This document shows, piece after piece, positions 44,415 to 54,057 of a stretch of DNA of 64,000 nt. Position 1 is the first letter of the stretch. Every line of letters begins with the position of its first letter. Under the pieces are notes generated by a model. That model was not told the DNA's origin, did no database searches, and was given only the letters and a program-made list of their open reading frames with translations. The stretch comes from Candidatus Aramenus sulfurataquae (GTDB lineage Archaea > Thermoproteota > Thermoprotei_A > Sulfolobales > Sulfolobaceae). The stretch spans positions 62,001 to 126,000 of the forward strand of contig ASRH01000003.1 of NCBI GenBank assembly GCA_000565255.1, read 5' to 3'. A program made the translations under genes and the position numbers.

Positions 44415-46754
44415 ATGGACGTTAAGTCGTACGAAATTTTTCTAGATTTCGACGATCTAGATTATAAAGGACACGAAAAGATCAGCGTTGAGACTGAAGA
44501 CCTTGTAGAACTTGACCTAGAGGGTCTAAAGATCACCTCAGTGAGGGCCAATGGAAAGGAGGTAGAATACGAGGTCAGGGAGAACAAACTCGTAGTTAAA
44601 ACGGGGAAGTTTTCCGGAACCTTGGAGGTGGAGTTTGAGGGTAGAGTAAAGGACGATCTGGTTGGCATCTACAAGGCTCCCTACGATAGTTCCTATCTTA
44701 TTACTACGCAGTTCGAGTCGTCTCATGCCAGGAAGTTCATTCCATGCGTGGACAATCCAGCGTATAAGGCAGAGTTCAAACTCACGGTGAAGGTCTCAAA
44801 GAACCTAGACGTTATCTCAAACATGCCTATAGAAAGCGTAAGGGAAGAAGGAAATAAAAAGATAGTAGAGTTCGCCAAGACGCCTAAGATGTCAACTTAC
44901 CTTCTCTACCTGGGAATAGGAAAGTTCGAGGAGTACGCTGTTGGCTCCACTCCAAAGGTAATAGTCGCCACAGTTCCAGGAAAGATATCAAAAGCTAAAA
45001 TGCCAGCAGAGCTAGCGGTGAAGTTCATCAAGTTTTACGAAGACTACTTTGGTATAAAGTACGTGTTGCCCAAGGTTCACTTAATAGCCGTTCCCGAATT
45101 CGCCTTCGGCGCCATGGAGAACTGGGGCGCCATAACGTTCAGAGAGACTGCTCTATTGGCTGATGAGAAGTCCTCATTTAGGCAGATCAGAAGGGTGGCA
45201 GAGGTCATAGCCCACGAGCTAGCGCACCAGTGGTTTGGAGACCTAGTTACAATGAAGTGGTGGAACGACCTATGGCTTAACGAGAGCTTCGCTACGTTTA
45301 TGAGCTACAAGGCCGTGGACTCAGCGTTTCCGCAGTGGGACTTCTGGGGCCAATTTATCTCAGACGAGACGTCTGGGGCTATGCTAAAGGACTCCTTGCA
45401 CATTACGCACCCAATTGAGGTAGAAGTGAAGTCAGTGTCAGAAATAGAACAGATATTTGACGACATCAGCTACGGCAAGGGAGCTAGTATATTGAGGATG
45501 ATAGAAGCGTACATAGGAAAGGAGGACTTCCGGAAGGGGATAGCCAAATACCTTGAGGAGTTTAAGTTCTCTAACGCTGAAGGGAAGGATCTTTGGAACA
45601 GCCTAGAAAAAGCCTCAGGGAAGCCAGTCTCCAGCATAATGCCCTCGTGGTTGACTACTGATGGTTATCCAGTAGTTAAGGTAGAAGTGGAGGGCAAGAA
45701 AATCCGCTTGACGCAAAAGAGGTTCATCATCTCTGGGCTTGAGGACAGAGTTTACCCCGTGCCCTTAACCATTCACGTTAACGGGAAGGTGGTATCTACT
45801 CTGTTTGACAAGGGAGAAATGACTATTGACGCAGGGGACGAAGTTAGATCGCTGAAGCTCAACATAGACAGGACGGGATTCTATAGGGTATACTATAGTG
45901 ACCTTGAGGTCTTCTGGAACTCCAATCCGAACCACATGGAGAGGTTTGGGGTTATAGACGACTACTTCAACTTCCTGTTGGCTGGAATGATCGATTACGC
46001 AAGTTACGCTAAGATCGTTGAGAAGGAGATGGGAGAGAGGAACTACCTCCCGGCAACGGAAATAGCTGGTCAGTTGTTCACGTTGTTTACGATAAACCCG
46101 AGGAAGTTTGGAAAACTGGCCTTGGAGTTCCACCGCAGCGTTATAGGCAACTTCTCAAGCTCTGAGGATCCATTAAACAAGATGACTTATGGCGTACTTT
46201 CGGAGAACCTTGTTAGAATGGATGAAGGCTACGCAAACAAGCTGTCGCGCGACTTCAATAACCTTGAAAACGTTGATCCCAACTTAAGGGATGCAGTAGT
46301 TGAGGCATATGCAATAGTGAATGAAGATAGCGGTTTTGACGTCCTCCTATCAAAGTATCGTCAGTCCAAATTCGACGAGGACAAGTTGACTTATCTCAAG
46401 GGCTTGCTGTCGTTCAAAAAGAACTACCTTATACTTAACGCGTTGAGCCTAGCGTTGACAAACGAGATAAAGAAGCAGGACGTGCTTACGGCAATACGCT
46501 ACTCCATTACTTATCCAGAAGTGAGGGACTCTGTGTGGATATGGCTGAAGACCAACTTGCAGTTCGTTAGGAGGATATATCAAGGTACCGGGATCTTGGG
46601 TAGGACGTTATCCACTATAATACCCATAATAGGAGTAGGCAGGGAAGAGGAAGTGGAGAAGTTCTTCAAAGAGAATAAACTACCAGAGGCTGAAAAAGGC
46701 ATATTGCAAGGCTTAGAGCTGTTAAAGGCTTACTCTAGGTTAGCCAGGGATTAA
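44415..46754 (+). CDS. M1-family zinc aminopeptidase
   Basis: 779 residues of the aminopeptidase N / tricorn-interacting-factor type. The exopeptidase motif [10 protein letters not shown] is at ~232, zinc ligands in HELAHQWFG (267-271) with the third ligand Glu in WLNESFATF about 19 residues later, and the catalytic Tyr region in [12 protein letters not shown]. The N-terminal beta domain and C-terminal helical domain are full length. It trims N-terminal residues from peptides, likely downstream of the proteasome, in the cytoplasm. Overlaps the convergent gene by 15 nt. Confidence 0.95.
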   Translation: MDVKSYEIFLDFDDLDYKGHEKISVETEDLVELDLEGLKITSVRANGKEVEYEVRENKLVVKTGKFSGTLEVEFEGRVKDDLVGIYKAPYDSSYLITTQFESSHARKFIPCVDNPAYKAEFKLTVKVSKNLDVISNMPIESVREEGNKKIVEFAKTPKMSTYLLYLGIGKFEEYAVGSTPKVIVATVPGKISKAKMPAELAVKFIKFYEDYFGIKYVLPKVHLIAVPEFAFGAMENWGAITFRETALLADEKSSFRQIRRVAEVIAHELAHQWFGDLVTMKWWNDLWLNESFATFMSYKAVDSAFPQWDFWGQFISDETSGAMLKDSLHITHPIEVEVKSVSEIEQIFDDISYGKGASILRMIEAYIGKEDFRKGIAKYLEEFKFSNAEGKDLWNSLEKASGKPVSSIMPSWLTTDGYPVVKVEVEGKKIRLTQKRFIISGLEDRVYPVPLTIHVNGKVVSTLFDKGEMTIDAGDEVRSLKLNIDRTGFYRVYYSDLEVFWNSNPNHMERFGVIDDYFNFLLAGMIDYASYAKIVEKEMGERNYLPATEIAGQLFTLFTINPRKFGKLALEFHRSVIGNFSSSEDPLNKMTYGVLSENLVRMDEGYANKLSRDFNNLENVDPNLRDAVVEAYAIVNEDSGFDVLLSKYRQSKFDEDKLTYLKGLLSFKKNYLILNALSLALTNEIKKQDVLTAIRYSITYPEVRDSVWIWLKTNLQFVRRIYQGTGILGRTLSTIIPIIGVGREEEVEKFFKENKLPEAEKGILQGLELLKAYSRLARD

Positions 46755-47438
46755 TTTCTCAACCAAACTTTTTACGAAATCTCCTGAAACCTCCTCGACG
46801 AAATCTAGGTTTTTACTCTCCTTTTCGTCGTATTTTAGGGACATCGAAGTGACTATGGCCTTGTCGTCTGTCATAATCAAAGAGAAGTTTACCTTGGTGG
46901 ACAGTTCGACCACGCTAAGGTACTTGGAAAGCCTCATCCTGGCATCATTTATTTTAGCCCTTACGTTCTCAAGTTCCTGCTGCTTTAACGAGATCTCGTA
47001 CTCTAACTCCTTGTTTTTCCTTCTAAAGTAAATAAAGGAAAAGGCTGTAGCTAAAACCCCTGTGGCTAAAGTCGCCTCTAGAAGTAAATCTAGTTTAAGG
47101 GCGCGAACCAGTTCCACAACGATTAGCGCCAAAAAAGTGACTAAAACGAGGAAAGGGATCCTTTTATATAACGTGAGTGTGCTGGAAATTCTCTTTACGT
47201 CCTCTTCAAGCCTTTTCTCTTCATCTAGCCCGTAAGACTTGGATCTATTCTCCAACCACCTTACCCATTCCGTGTCAGAGCTCATGACCTTCATTTTAAC
47301 CCCACTAATCGCCTTTCTTTCAAGTTCTTCTGCAAAGTCGTAGGACAGCTCGTCAGTTACTATTAGGATCTCAGAAGTGGCGTTATTGATCATCGACCTT
47401 ATGTCGTTGTAGAGGTTGACCGAGTTTAAAACCTTCAA
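46740..47438 (-). CDS. Membrane protein, possible split PLD-like fold with TM insert
   Basis: 232 residues. Residues 1-60 ([37 protein letters not shown]) and 190-232 ([17 protein letters not shown]) look like the two ends of a phospholipase-D-like half domain, without the HxK motif. In between are two membrane spans ([31 protein letters not shown]) and a coiled coil ([18 protein letters not shown]). No function known; possibly a membrane-tethered sensor. It starts 10 nt upstream from the leuS stop on the other side. Confidence 0.6.
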   Translation of the reverse strand: MKVLNSVNLYNDIRSMINNATSEILIVTDELSYDFAEELERKAISGVKMKVMSSDTEWVRWLENRSKSYGLDEEKRLEEDVKRISSTLTLYKRIPFLVLVTFLALIVVELVRALKLDLLLEATLATGVLATAFSFIYFRRKNKELEYEISLKQQELENVRAKINDARMRLSKYLSVVELSTKVNFSLIMTDDKAIVTSMSLKYDEKESKNLDFVEEVSGDFVKSLVEKLIPG

Positions 47439-47447
47439 GTAACTCCC

Positions 47448-50240
47448 CTAAAGGAGCACTATTGAGGGCAGTAGAGGTAGGGCGTAACTCTTCTTCCCCT
47501 TAATGTCAGGGGCGTTCGGGTCGTCGTAATAGTATACCCTTATCTCGTCCACGTTTAGCTGGTTTAACATGAACATTGTGTTATCGACTATGGCTTCAAA
47601 CTCGTCGAAATCCGCGGTCAGAGCTAACTCCTTGATGAGCGTGGGGATCTTTGACAAGTTGTTACGGATTCTGAGGAAGTACTCCGACTCTGGTAGTTCC
47701 TTATGGGACCTTATCGCGTTGATCACAGTCCTAAAATCTTCAAGCTGTTCTGGTTTAGCCACATAAATGACTATTTTCTCTGGTTTCTTGTTCACTTCCT
47801 CTTCAAGTTGCTTTACGTAACTTATCACGAACCTTACGTACTCGAACCGCAGTAGGGCAGAGGTATTTACCGTAAACTCATCCCCTGATGGGAAACTCTC
47901 CTTAGCAACTAGAGAGGAGTGGTATAGGTGCCAGAGCTCCTCAGCGGTGAAAGGTGCACCAGGGGACAGTAGTTTTATCCACGCGTCCACGAACTTAGTA
48001 AGGACATCCTTGTTTGGCCTTTCCCTAATCTCTATGTAATCCCTGAAGAGATCGTAGAGCTCGTAAAGGATAATATTATAGGCCTTTCTGAATTCCAAGC
48101 TATCCATTAGTCTGTTTACCTCCCTTATCTTGAAACTTACAATGGACGAGAACCACAGATCTTCCTCTCTCATCGCGTTGTCCGTGCTTATCGAACTCAC
48201 GCGAGACACTACGTCGTATATCTTCTTTAACTGGAGATAAACGGAATTTAGGACATCTTGTCTGAAATCAACGTCCTCGGAAATTTCCGAGCTTGTCGCT
48301 AAGGCTAGTCTAACTGGATCTGGGCCGTACTCGTCCATGGCCTTCTCCAAGGGGTAAACGTTACCGAAGCTTTTGCTCATCTTTTTGCCTCCCACCCTTA
48401 CAAAGCCGTTAACTACGATAAGCCTAGGGAGATACTTCTCGCCAAATATTGCCACGTGGTTGTAAATGTAATAGGGCAAGTGGTTTCTAACGAGGTCCCT
48501 TCCACTGTGCCTAGAATCTACCGGATACCAATACTCAAACTCCTCTCTCATCTTTGTAAGCAGTTCCTCGCTTATCCCAGTCTTTTTGGCTATAAAGCTC
48601 TTGTCCCCTTCTCCTAGAAGCACGTAGTTCCAAAAGTCGTCGTCGAGCCTCTCGCTATCCTTAGGTAATAAATGAGAGATTGTGTAAAAGGCTGTGTAAA
48701 TTGTTGAGTCGCTTAAACTGTCCACTATTTGGCTCTCGTCCCATGGGATCCTAGCCCCTAGCCCCCTAGACCTCGAGCATGCTCTTTTTCCCATGGAAAA
48801 GATTACCTTTTCAAAGTCACTCCTCACGTCCTTAGGGACGAACCTTATCTTGTCAAGGGACTTCAGAGCAATGGACTTCCATGCCGGATCCTCGTAATTT
48901 ATGAAGAGCTGGCTAGGTATAACCTTAACCACTATTTCCGCTCCACACCTACAGTAAACTGGAGCGTTAGAGATCTCGTAGATGGTGTCGTGGGCGTTGA
49001 TCTTCTTTAGGAGCTCGATAACCTTACCTCTAGCGTCCTTAACTGGCCTTCCAGAGATCTCCTCCTTTACAAACTGCTTAAGATAGTCTGGCACGTGATC
49101 CTCGAGGTCTGACGCCATAACGCCCTTGTAGTACTCTGTCCTATACAACGTCTCTATGTAATCCTTTAACTCGCTTGGGTTTTTAGTACCAGCTAGGGAG
49201 ATCACTTCCTCCGCTGGGATTCCCTTGTACTCGCTTGAGATTATGACTATCCTAGGCCTTATCTCTTCTCCTTCCTCTAGGTACCTCAAAAAGTGGAGGG
49301 GCTCGTGAGCCGGAACAGCCATTACGACGCCAGTACCTACCTTTGGCTCTACGTACTTGCTCTCAATTACCTTTAGCCTTTCTCTTGTTACTGGGTTCAT
49401 AGGGCTTGCGGATAGAAGTTTGGCCTTGTCGATCTCTTCTACTCCTCTGAAGGTCACTTGGTACTTGAGCCTATCGTACGCTTCCTTAGACACTACCCAC
49501 TTCCGGTTGTCCTTTATGGCGAGAACGTACTCGCTTTCAGGGTTGATCATGATGGCAGTCGCACCAAAGACGGTTTCAGGGCGTGAGGTCACAACTGGGA
49601 ACACCAGTTCTCCGTCCTCGAAGAGTATTACGTCCTCGCTCACAATTTCTGGCTCAACGTCGCCCCTAGTGTCGTGCATGCCCACTGGGAAACCGTCGTT
49701 GGGGCAATAACCTACGGCCTCTGTGGAAGTTACAAGGTATCCCTTATTCCTGAGGGTCTTTAACTGCCACTGGACGAATTTCTCAAAGCTCTTATCTACG
49801 GTGGTGAACTCCCTCCTCCAATCTATACTTAACCCAAACCTCTTAGCTGTCTTCTTCATGTCCTCCCTGAAGTATTCCGCCAGCTTCAAGGGATCCTCAA
49901 GTTCTTTAAGCTTCTCTTGGGGGATCCTATAGATCTCCAAGAATTCCTTGACAATGTCCTTATCTCCTCTCTTCAGCGCCTCAGAAATAGAAAGGATTGG
50001 AGTACCGGTAAACTGGAACCCCAACGGGAACAAGACATTGAATCCCTTCATCCTCATATACCTAGCGTATATGTCAGCAGTTACGTAAGTCCTTCCATGG
50101 CCTATGTGAAAAGGGCTATTCGTATAAGGGAAGGCCACAGTAACGAGGAACTTCTGTCTGCTATCTACGTTGGCCTCAAAGGCGTTCTCGAACTCTTTTA
50201 TCCACTTTTCAGCAATTGAGTTAAAGAAAGTCTCAGTCAC
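47448..50240 (-). CDS. leuS: Leucyl-tRNA synthetase, probably the divergent LeuRS-I paralogue
   Basis: 930 residues, archaeal/eukaryal-type LeuRS: HIGH at 45-48 in FHIGHGRTYVTADI, CP1 editing domain (~200-420; SRPETVFGATA, GTGVVMAVPAH), KMSKS at ~620 in GGKKMSKSFGN, then the anticodon-binding domain. Several normally conserved positions are changed: the editing-site Asp expected a few residues after VPAH is replaced (HEPLHFL), and the segment that usually reads DWACAR..GLGT is KRACSRSRGLGAR. Sulfolobus has two LeuRS paralogues, one without normal charging; these changes suggest the second type. HIGH and KMSKS are intact, so activity is undecided. Confidence 0.9.
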   Translation of the reverse strand: MTETFFNSIAEKWIKEFENAFEANVDSRQKFLVTVAFPYTNSPFHIGHGRTYVTADIYARYMRMKGFNVLFPLGFQFTGTPILSISEALKRGDKDIVKEFLEIYRIPQEKLKELEDPLKLAEYFREDMKKTAKRFGLSIDWRREFTTVDKSFEKFVQWQLKTLRNKGYLVTSTEAVGYCPNDGFPVGMHDTRGDVEPEIVSEDVILFEDGELVFPVVTSRPETVFGATAIMINPESEYVLAIKDNRKWVVSKEAYDRLKYQVTFRGVEEIDKAKLLSASPMNPVTRERLKVIESKYVEPKVGTGVVMAVPAHEPLHFLRYLEEGEEIRPRIVIISSEYKGIPAEEVISLAGTKNPSELKDYIETLYRTEYYKGVMASDLEDHVPDYLKQFVKEEISGRPVKDARGKVIELLKKINAHDTIYEISNAPVYCRCGAEIVVKVIPSQLFINYEDPAWKSIALKSLDKIRFVPKDVRSDFEKVIFSMGKRACSRSRGLGARIPWDESQIVDSLSDSTIYTAFYTISHLLPKDSERLDDDFWNYVLLGEGDKSFIAKKTGISEELLTKMREEFEYWYPVDSRHSGRDLVRNHLPYYIYNHVAIFGEKYLPRLIVVNGFVRVGGKKMSKSFGNVYPLEKAMDEYGPDPVRLALATSSEISEDVDFRQDVLNSVYLQLKKIYDVVSRVSSISTDNAMREEDLWFSSIVSFKIREVNRLMDSLEFRKAYNIILYELYDLFRDYIEIRERPNKDVLTKFVDAWIKLLSPGAPFTAEELWHLYHSSLVAKESFPSGDEFTVNTSALLRFEYVRFVISYVKQLEEEVNKKPEKIVIYVAKPEQLEDFRTVINAIRSHKELPESEYFLRIRNNLSKIPTLIKELALTADFDEFEAIVDNTMFMLNQLNVDEIRVYYYDDPNAPDIKGKKSYALPLLPSIVLL

Positions 50241-50282
50241 AATATAAACTTACTCGAGGGAATTATATCTTCTCATGTTTCC

Positions 50283-51335
50283 TTATGGTATAACCTCCGT
50301 AGAGTCCATCGTTGGGTCGTAGTTGAGGTCGCTCAGCCTAATTGCGCCCTTCTTGATTGCGTGTTCTATTTCAGGGATGGAGGAAAGCACAATCCTTAGG
50401 TACTCCTTGGTAATCTGATCTACCACCTTGAACCCTTCTTCTCCCCAGAACTTCTCCTTTGAGGCGTATAGACATCTACCACCACAATACCTCTTGAACT
50501 CACACCTCTTACACTCGTCAGGAAGTGGGTCCTCGAGGAGCTTAAACCCATCCAAAGTCCCTAGCTCTGCCCATTTTTCCCTGACTGCGATGGGACAGGA
50601 CAATATCCTCCCTTCTGGGGTGACAGTTACGGACTTATAACCAGCACCGCAAGGAGACCCTCTATAGCTCTCAAAGTAATGGGCAGAGATAACCCCTAAG
50701 ATCGGTATAATCTTAACAACTTTTCCCCTCTGCACGTTGTCCACGAACAGCTCCACGAGCTTCTTAATCCCCGGTAGATAGCTCTCCTTGGCCCACTTCT
50801 CGACGTTCCACCTCTCAGTCCACACGACGTTGAGTTGCCAGTGGACCTTGTCAAATATTCCAAGGCTTAAGAGGTGTGCGACGTCCTCGTAAATGTCGGT
50901 GTCCTCCGTAACTGTCATCCTTGCTACTGTCTCAACGCCCAAGGACTTCAGCAACCTCGTGTTCTCTGTTACAACTTTATAGATACCTTTTCCCCTATGC
51001 CTGTCGGTTATTTCTGGCCTCCCGTCAATTGACATAAGGGCTACGTTGATCTTCTTCCAATACTTTTGCGGCAAAAGCTTTACCAAGGTCCCATTTGTCT
51101 GGATCCCTATCCTCTTAGCCCTTACTCTATCGATAAAGTCCATGATAAACTTGGGATTATTTAGAGGTTCGCCACCGTAGAAAACGACTGTAGCTTCTGG
51201 ATCCGACTCAATCAATTTCTTTAACTTTTCGACGTTGTACCCAATTTTCCAAGGAACGACGTCCTTAGGAAAAGAGCCTCCGCAATAGTCGCAAACTAAG
51301 TTGCATTTACCCGTGGTCATCACTAACCATAGCAT
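50283..51335 (-). CDS. Radical SAM/SPASM protein, AF1577-like putative peptide-modifying enzyme
   Basis: 350 residues. The radical SAM cluster is CNLVCDYC (C11, C15, C18), followed by [18 protein letters not shown] and [16 protein letters not shown]. The C-terminal SPASM-type cysteines are [13 protein letters not shown] and [16 protein letters not shown]. The layout matches the TIGR04084 (AF1577) family, proposed to modify peptides or proteins. No obvious precursor peptide is adjacent. GTG/ATG context: ATG at 51335. Confidence 0.88.
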   Translation of the reverse strand: MLWLVMTTGKCNLVCDYCGGSFPKDVVPWKIGYNVEKLKKLIESDPEATVVFYGGEPLNNPKFIMDFIDRVRAKRIGIQTNGTLVKLLPQKYWKKINVALMSIDGRPEITDRHRGKGIYKVVTENTRLLKSLGVETVARMTVTEDTDIYEDVAHLLSLGIFDKVHWQLNVVWTERWNVEKWAKESYLPGIKKLVELFVDNVQRGKVVKIIPILGVISAHYFESYRGSPCGAGYKSVTVTPEGRILSCPIAVREKWAELGTLDGFKLLEDPLPDECKRCEFKRYCGGRCLYASKEKFWGEEGFKVVDQITKEYLRIVLSSIPEIEHAIKKGAIRLSDLNYDPTMDSTEVIP

Positions 51336-51523
51336 TTAGGTGTCATCTGTATAGGCATTAATAAGTTAAGTTTATGGGTGTGGATGTTTTCTATATGAAG
51401 AGGTTTCCATCCTAGCAGACGTTAACTTCTATTTCTATTGTTTAGAGAGCAGTTGAAAGTGGACTGAGTAACGTTAAGATTTATAGAAAAATAAATTTGC
51501 TAACACAATTAAAGATAAGTAAT

Positions 51524-51949
51524 ATGGAGAAGCGAAAGATTATGAGGATAAGCAAGGATCTCTTCGTCGCAGGGATAATAGTGCTATTAGCTAGCGTAAT
51601 TATTGGGGACATTGTATTGGGAAACAACAACTACAAAATAAGTCTATCTCCTAGCCAGCACCTCAACACAGAACTAACTGTTTCCCAGTCGATAGCGTTA
51701 GAGGTTCAATCTCCAGCAGACTTGAACGTGAAGGGCGGCGCTGTCTACACCGTTGGCCAAAACTTTGTCGTAGTGCCTACAAGTACTGTTGTTTCCCTAG
51801 ATGTGCAGCCATCTATCAACGGGACAGTAGTGGGCATATACAAGCTCAACGACTCACTATACGCTGTGTTTGGGGCAATACTCCTAGGGGCAATTTTAGT
51901 ATTCTCGTCCATAGTTATTGCTGTTTACGCGGAGCTAAGATCTCACTGA
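51524..51949 (+). CDS. Hypothetical two-span membrane protein
   Basis: About 141 residues: an N-terminal span (LFVAGIIVLLASVIIGDIVLG), an ~70-residue external beta domain with sequons, and a C-terminal span (FGAILLGAILVFSSIVIAVYA). No family recognised. The frame opens at TTG 51497; ATG 51524 with AAAAATAAATTTG ~28-36 nt upstream is preferred. Confidence 0.65.
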   Translation: MEKRKIMRISKDLFVAGIIVLLASVIIGDIVLGNNNYKISLSPSQHLNTELTVSQSIALEVQSPADLNVKGGAVYTVGQNFVVVPTSTVVSLDVQPSINGTVVGIYKLNDSLYAVFGAILLGAILVFSSIVIAVYAELRSH

Positions 51950-52521
51950 AGTTCTGAGAGCGCTTCTTGTGCTATCTTTAGTGCGATGTCCTCTTGTGCC
52001 TCTTTGATCCTGTAATATAACGATAGGCATACCGACAACTTGTATAGCGCCTTCCCTAAATTCTGGGCAGTCAAAGGTCTTTCCACTGTAACCGAGATAA
52101 CTAGGTTGTCGTCAATGGTCTTGAATTCTGCACCTTCTGTCCTCAATATGTCGTTTACGAGGTCAACTCCGTTGAACGGAACCAGCTCTATGTCGGTCCC
52201 CGTTACTAGCTTATCCTTCACCAAGTGGATTGTTACTGACTCTCTCCAGTACCTTGGCTTGTATAGAATCTCCCTGAACTTGTCTATTTTCTCGTTTTTA
52301 ACGGATAAGGCCTCAAGAAGGTCTTTTGGAGCGTTAACTGGGTATACTAATACAGCGTAGTTGTCAAACTCCCTACTGAGGTATTCTCCCTCCTTTCCCT
52401 TAAGTACGATCCATCCATCTTGATAGCTCACTTGGTAATTGGAAACGGATTCCCTGAAGGCGTACAAGTTGAAGTTGATTTCTATAACAGCTTCAGAGGT
52501 GGTCCTTTCATCATAGCTCAT
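51943..52521 (-). CDS. Hypothetical protein (192 aa)
   Basis: Not recognised. A soluble acidic alpha/beta protein (VIEINFNLYAFRESV, VSYQDGWIVLKGK, VTIHLVKDKLVTGTDIEL, a long C-terminal helix). The ATG at 52521 and first nine codons lie inside box C/D sRNA candidate D. TATA-like AGTATATG at ~52548-52555 could start a leaderless mRNA just before the ATG. Confidence 0.65.
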   Translation of the reverse strand: MSYDERTTSEAVIEINFNLYAFRESVSNYQVSYQDGWIVLKGKEGEYLSREFDNYAVLVYPVNAPKDLLEALSVKNEKIDKFREILYKPRYWRESVTIHLVKDKLVTGTDIELVPFNGVDLVNDILRTEGAEFKTIDDNLVISVTVERPLTAQNLGKALYKLSVCLSLYYRIKEAQEDIALKIAQEALSELQ

Positions 52522-52545
52522 GTAGTGCTCGACCTCATCATTACG
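52490..52545 (-). ncRNA. Box C/D guide sRNA (candidate D) overlapping a gene start
   Basis: On the minus strand: C ATGATGA 52541-52535; 13-nt guide GGTCGAGCACTAC; D' ATGA 52521-52518; 3-nt spacer; C' ATGATGA 52514-52508; 11-nt guide AAGGACCACCT; D CTGA 52496-52493. Three of four boxes are perfect. A TTTTATTTA box at ~52566-52574 fits a start near 52545. Confidence 0.6.
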
Positions 52546-52601
52546 TCATATACTTTTTCTAATAGGTAAATAAAATCTGAGCATACCGAAACAACAAGTA
52601 C

Positions 52602-52637
52602 CTACCTACTCCCCGCCTTAAAAGGCAAGGTATGTAG
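52602..52637. repeat. Imperfect 36-bp palindrome (GCCTT/AAGGC hairpin)
   Basis: Arms CTACCTAC and GTATGTAG (one mismatch), CC/GG, and a GCCTT-AA-AAGGC core. It resembles the CCCCGCC..GGCG hairpins at ends of IS200/IS605-type elements, and also lies just downstream of sRNA candidate C, where it could end transcription. Confidence 0.6.
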
Positions 52638-52641
52638 TTCT

Positions 52642-52699
52642 TTTATCAGAGATCGAGGTCAATTTCACCGCTCATATGGGGTGGAACCTCATCACTTAA
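52642..52699 (-). ncRNA. Box C/D guide sRNA (candidate C)
   Basis: On the minus strand: C GTGATGA 52695-52689; 13-nt guide GGTTCCACCCCAT; D' ATGA 52675-52672; 3-nt spacer; C' GTGAAAT 52668-52662; 12-nt guide TGACCTCGATCT; D CTGA 52649-52646. GTTAAAATC at ~52718-52726 is a plausible promoter 26 nt upstream. Confidence 0.62.
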
Positions 52700-52721
52700 C
52701 TTCTCATTAGCTCAGAAGATT

Positions 52722-53375
52722 TTAACTGTTGATCACGAAATTCCTTATCTCCGTTACGTACTCGTTTAAGGACCTCAACGAGTCCGATATATCCTCTGAA
52801 GTAACGTGCTGATAGTTGACGCAGTCTGGGGAATAGAGCGTCTCCTTCCTCCTGGATTCCAACCAGAACACCGCCTTCAAGCAGACGTCATCCTGCTTTC
52901 TTATCAGTAACTTTAGCTTTCTTTCAGAGTATAGACCCGGTCTGTCCTTCAGAAACTCCTTGTTTAGCTCTATTTCCAGGTCTTTGATGCCTATGTCGAA
53001 GAACTTTGACGGTCTGAACTCGAAGTTGCACATATCCTTTGCGAATTCCTTTATGGTTGCTACAGGAAGGTCGTACGCGCTTTTTAGCTCTTCTGCCCCT
53101 TCCTGGATTTCCTTCGATAGCTGGGCAAAGACCTCCCGCAGGAAGTCCTCGGCCTCTTTACCCTTCTTTACAGAGAGGTTATGCATGTCAAACAGCCTTC
53201 CAGAACTGTAGTTTACCCTGTGCGTAGGACTAAAGAGGCTGACGTTTAACTTGTTGTCCCTCCACTCTAGCTCAAGTATGTTGGAACCAGTGTTACACCT
53301 AAACGTTATTGAGTTAAGGTTGCACTTGAAGGTGAAGCTCATCTCCTTTATCCACTGCATCTTTATCACAATCAA
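52722..53375 (-). CDS. Hypothetical protein (217 aa)
   Basis: Not recognised. A soluble protein with an N-terminal beta part (FTFKCNLNSITFRCNTGSNI), a long central helix with EAEDFLREVFAQLSKEIQEG, and a C-terminal helical part. Five or so cysteines (KCN, RCN, MCNF, DDVCL, PDCV) without a clear motif. The start is uncertain: TTG 53375, ATG 53360 or ATG 53342. Confidence 0.6.
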   Translation of the reverse strand: MIVIKMQWIKEMSFTFKCNLNSITFRCNTGSNILELEWRDNKLNVSLFSPTHRVNYSSGRLFDMHNLSVKKGKEAEDFLREVFAQLSKEIQEGAEELKSAYDLPVATIKEFAKDMCNFEFRPSKFFDIGIKDLEIELNKEFLKDRPGLYSERKLKLLIRKQDDVCLKAVFWLESRRKETLYSPDCVNYQHVTSEDISDSLRSLNEYVTEIRNFVINS

Positions 53376-53418
53376 ACTTAGAAAAGCGAAAAGAAAGCTA
53401 ATAAAAACATGGGATTAA

Positions 53419-54057
53419 CTAGTCGCCGTGGAAAGGCGTAGGATCCATCCTCATGGAAGAGTCCCAGAACATTATCTCGAAATTAACGCTGTCCATAAAC
53501 ACCTTGAATAGACCCTCACCTAGATCTACCGAGTTTAGAGCTTCAAGGATGGCTTCAACCCTCGTTCTGTAATCTTGAGAGGAATAGAACTCTGCCCACT
53601 TATTGTACAAGGGGTTTGGGGAGCCTAGGACGTATTTCCCCACTTCCATGTATCCCCACATGCACGGAGCCCACGCTACGAGAAATTGCTTCCAGCCCAA
53701 GTTAGAGTGGTAAAACAAGTGCCTAGTGTAAGCGTAGTTTACTAACGAGTAGCCAGTATCTTGGATCTCTCTTTCGTTTACCTTAAGCTGGCTCAATAAA
53801 AAGGAATGGACCTCGCTTCCCTTGTCCCTGGTTTGGAATACTTTGAGTATGATTTTAGAGACTTGGTCTATAGGTCCCTTTGATGAAGCGTTTAAGAGGC
53901 TTTTGAGCATTACTCTAACGTATTTGGAGTCCTGAATGAGGTAATATCTGAAGTTCTCTAGCGGCAGGGAGCCATCTTTCATCCTTTTAACAAAATCGTG
54001 CCTGACGTACTTCTCCCATAGCTCTCCTACGCTTTCTTTTAGAGCGTCGGAGTTCAT
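53419..54057 (-). CDS. TenA/thiaminase II-family protein
   Basis: 212 residues with the TenA helical fold: LWEKYVRHDFVKRMKDGSLPLENFRYYLIQDSKYV at the start, the catalytic Cys in WAPCMWGYMEVG, and the C-terminal Glu in VNFEIMFWDSS. TenA hydrolyses aminopyrimidine products of thiamin breakdown for salvage; some archaeal members differ. ATGA overlap with the SDR gene upstream, first of three tightly linked genes on this strand (54057 back to 56722). Confidence 0.88.
   Translation of the reverse strand: MNSDALKESVGELWEKYVRHDFVKRMKDGSLPLENFRYYLIQDSKYVRVMLKSLLNASSKGPIDQVSKIILKVFQTRDKGSEVHSFLLSQLKVNEREIQDTGYSLVNYAYTRHLFYHSNLGWKQFLVAWAPCMWGYMEVGKYVLGSPNPLYNKWAEFYSSQDYRTRVEAILEALNSVDLGEGLFKVFMDSVNFEIMFWDSSMRMDPTPFHGD

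Noticed and set aside
44363-44416. 18-residue N-terminal extension of the degenerate ATPase
   Set aside because: It would contain the shared TATA box; ATG 44362 fits the box and the domain start.
51374-51415. 13-codon ORF upstream of the radical SAM gene, as a possible modified peptide
   Set aside because: Too short, no Cys or conserved core, and no evidence of translation; likely chance.
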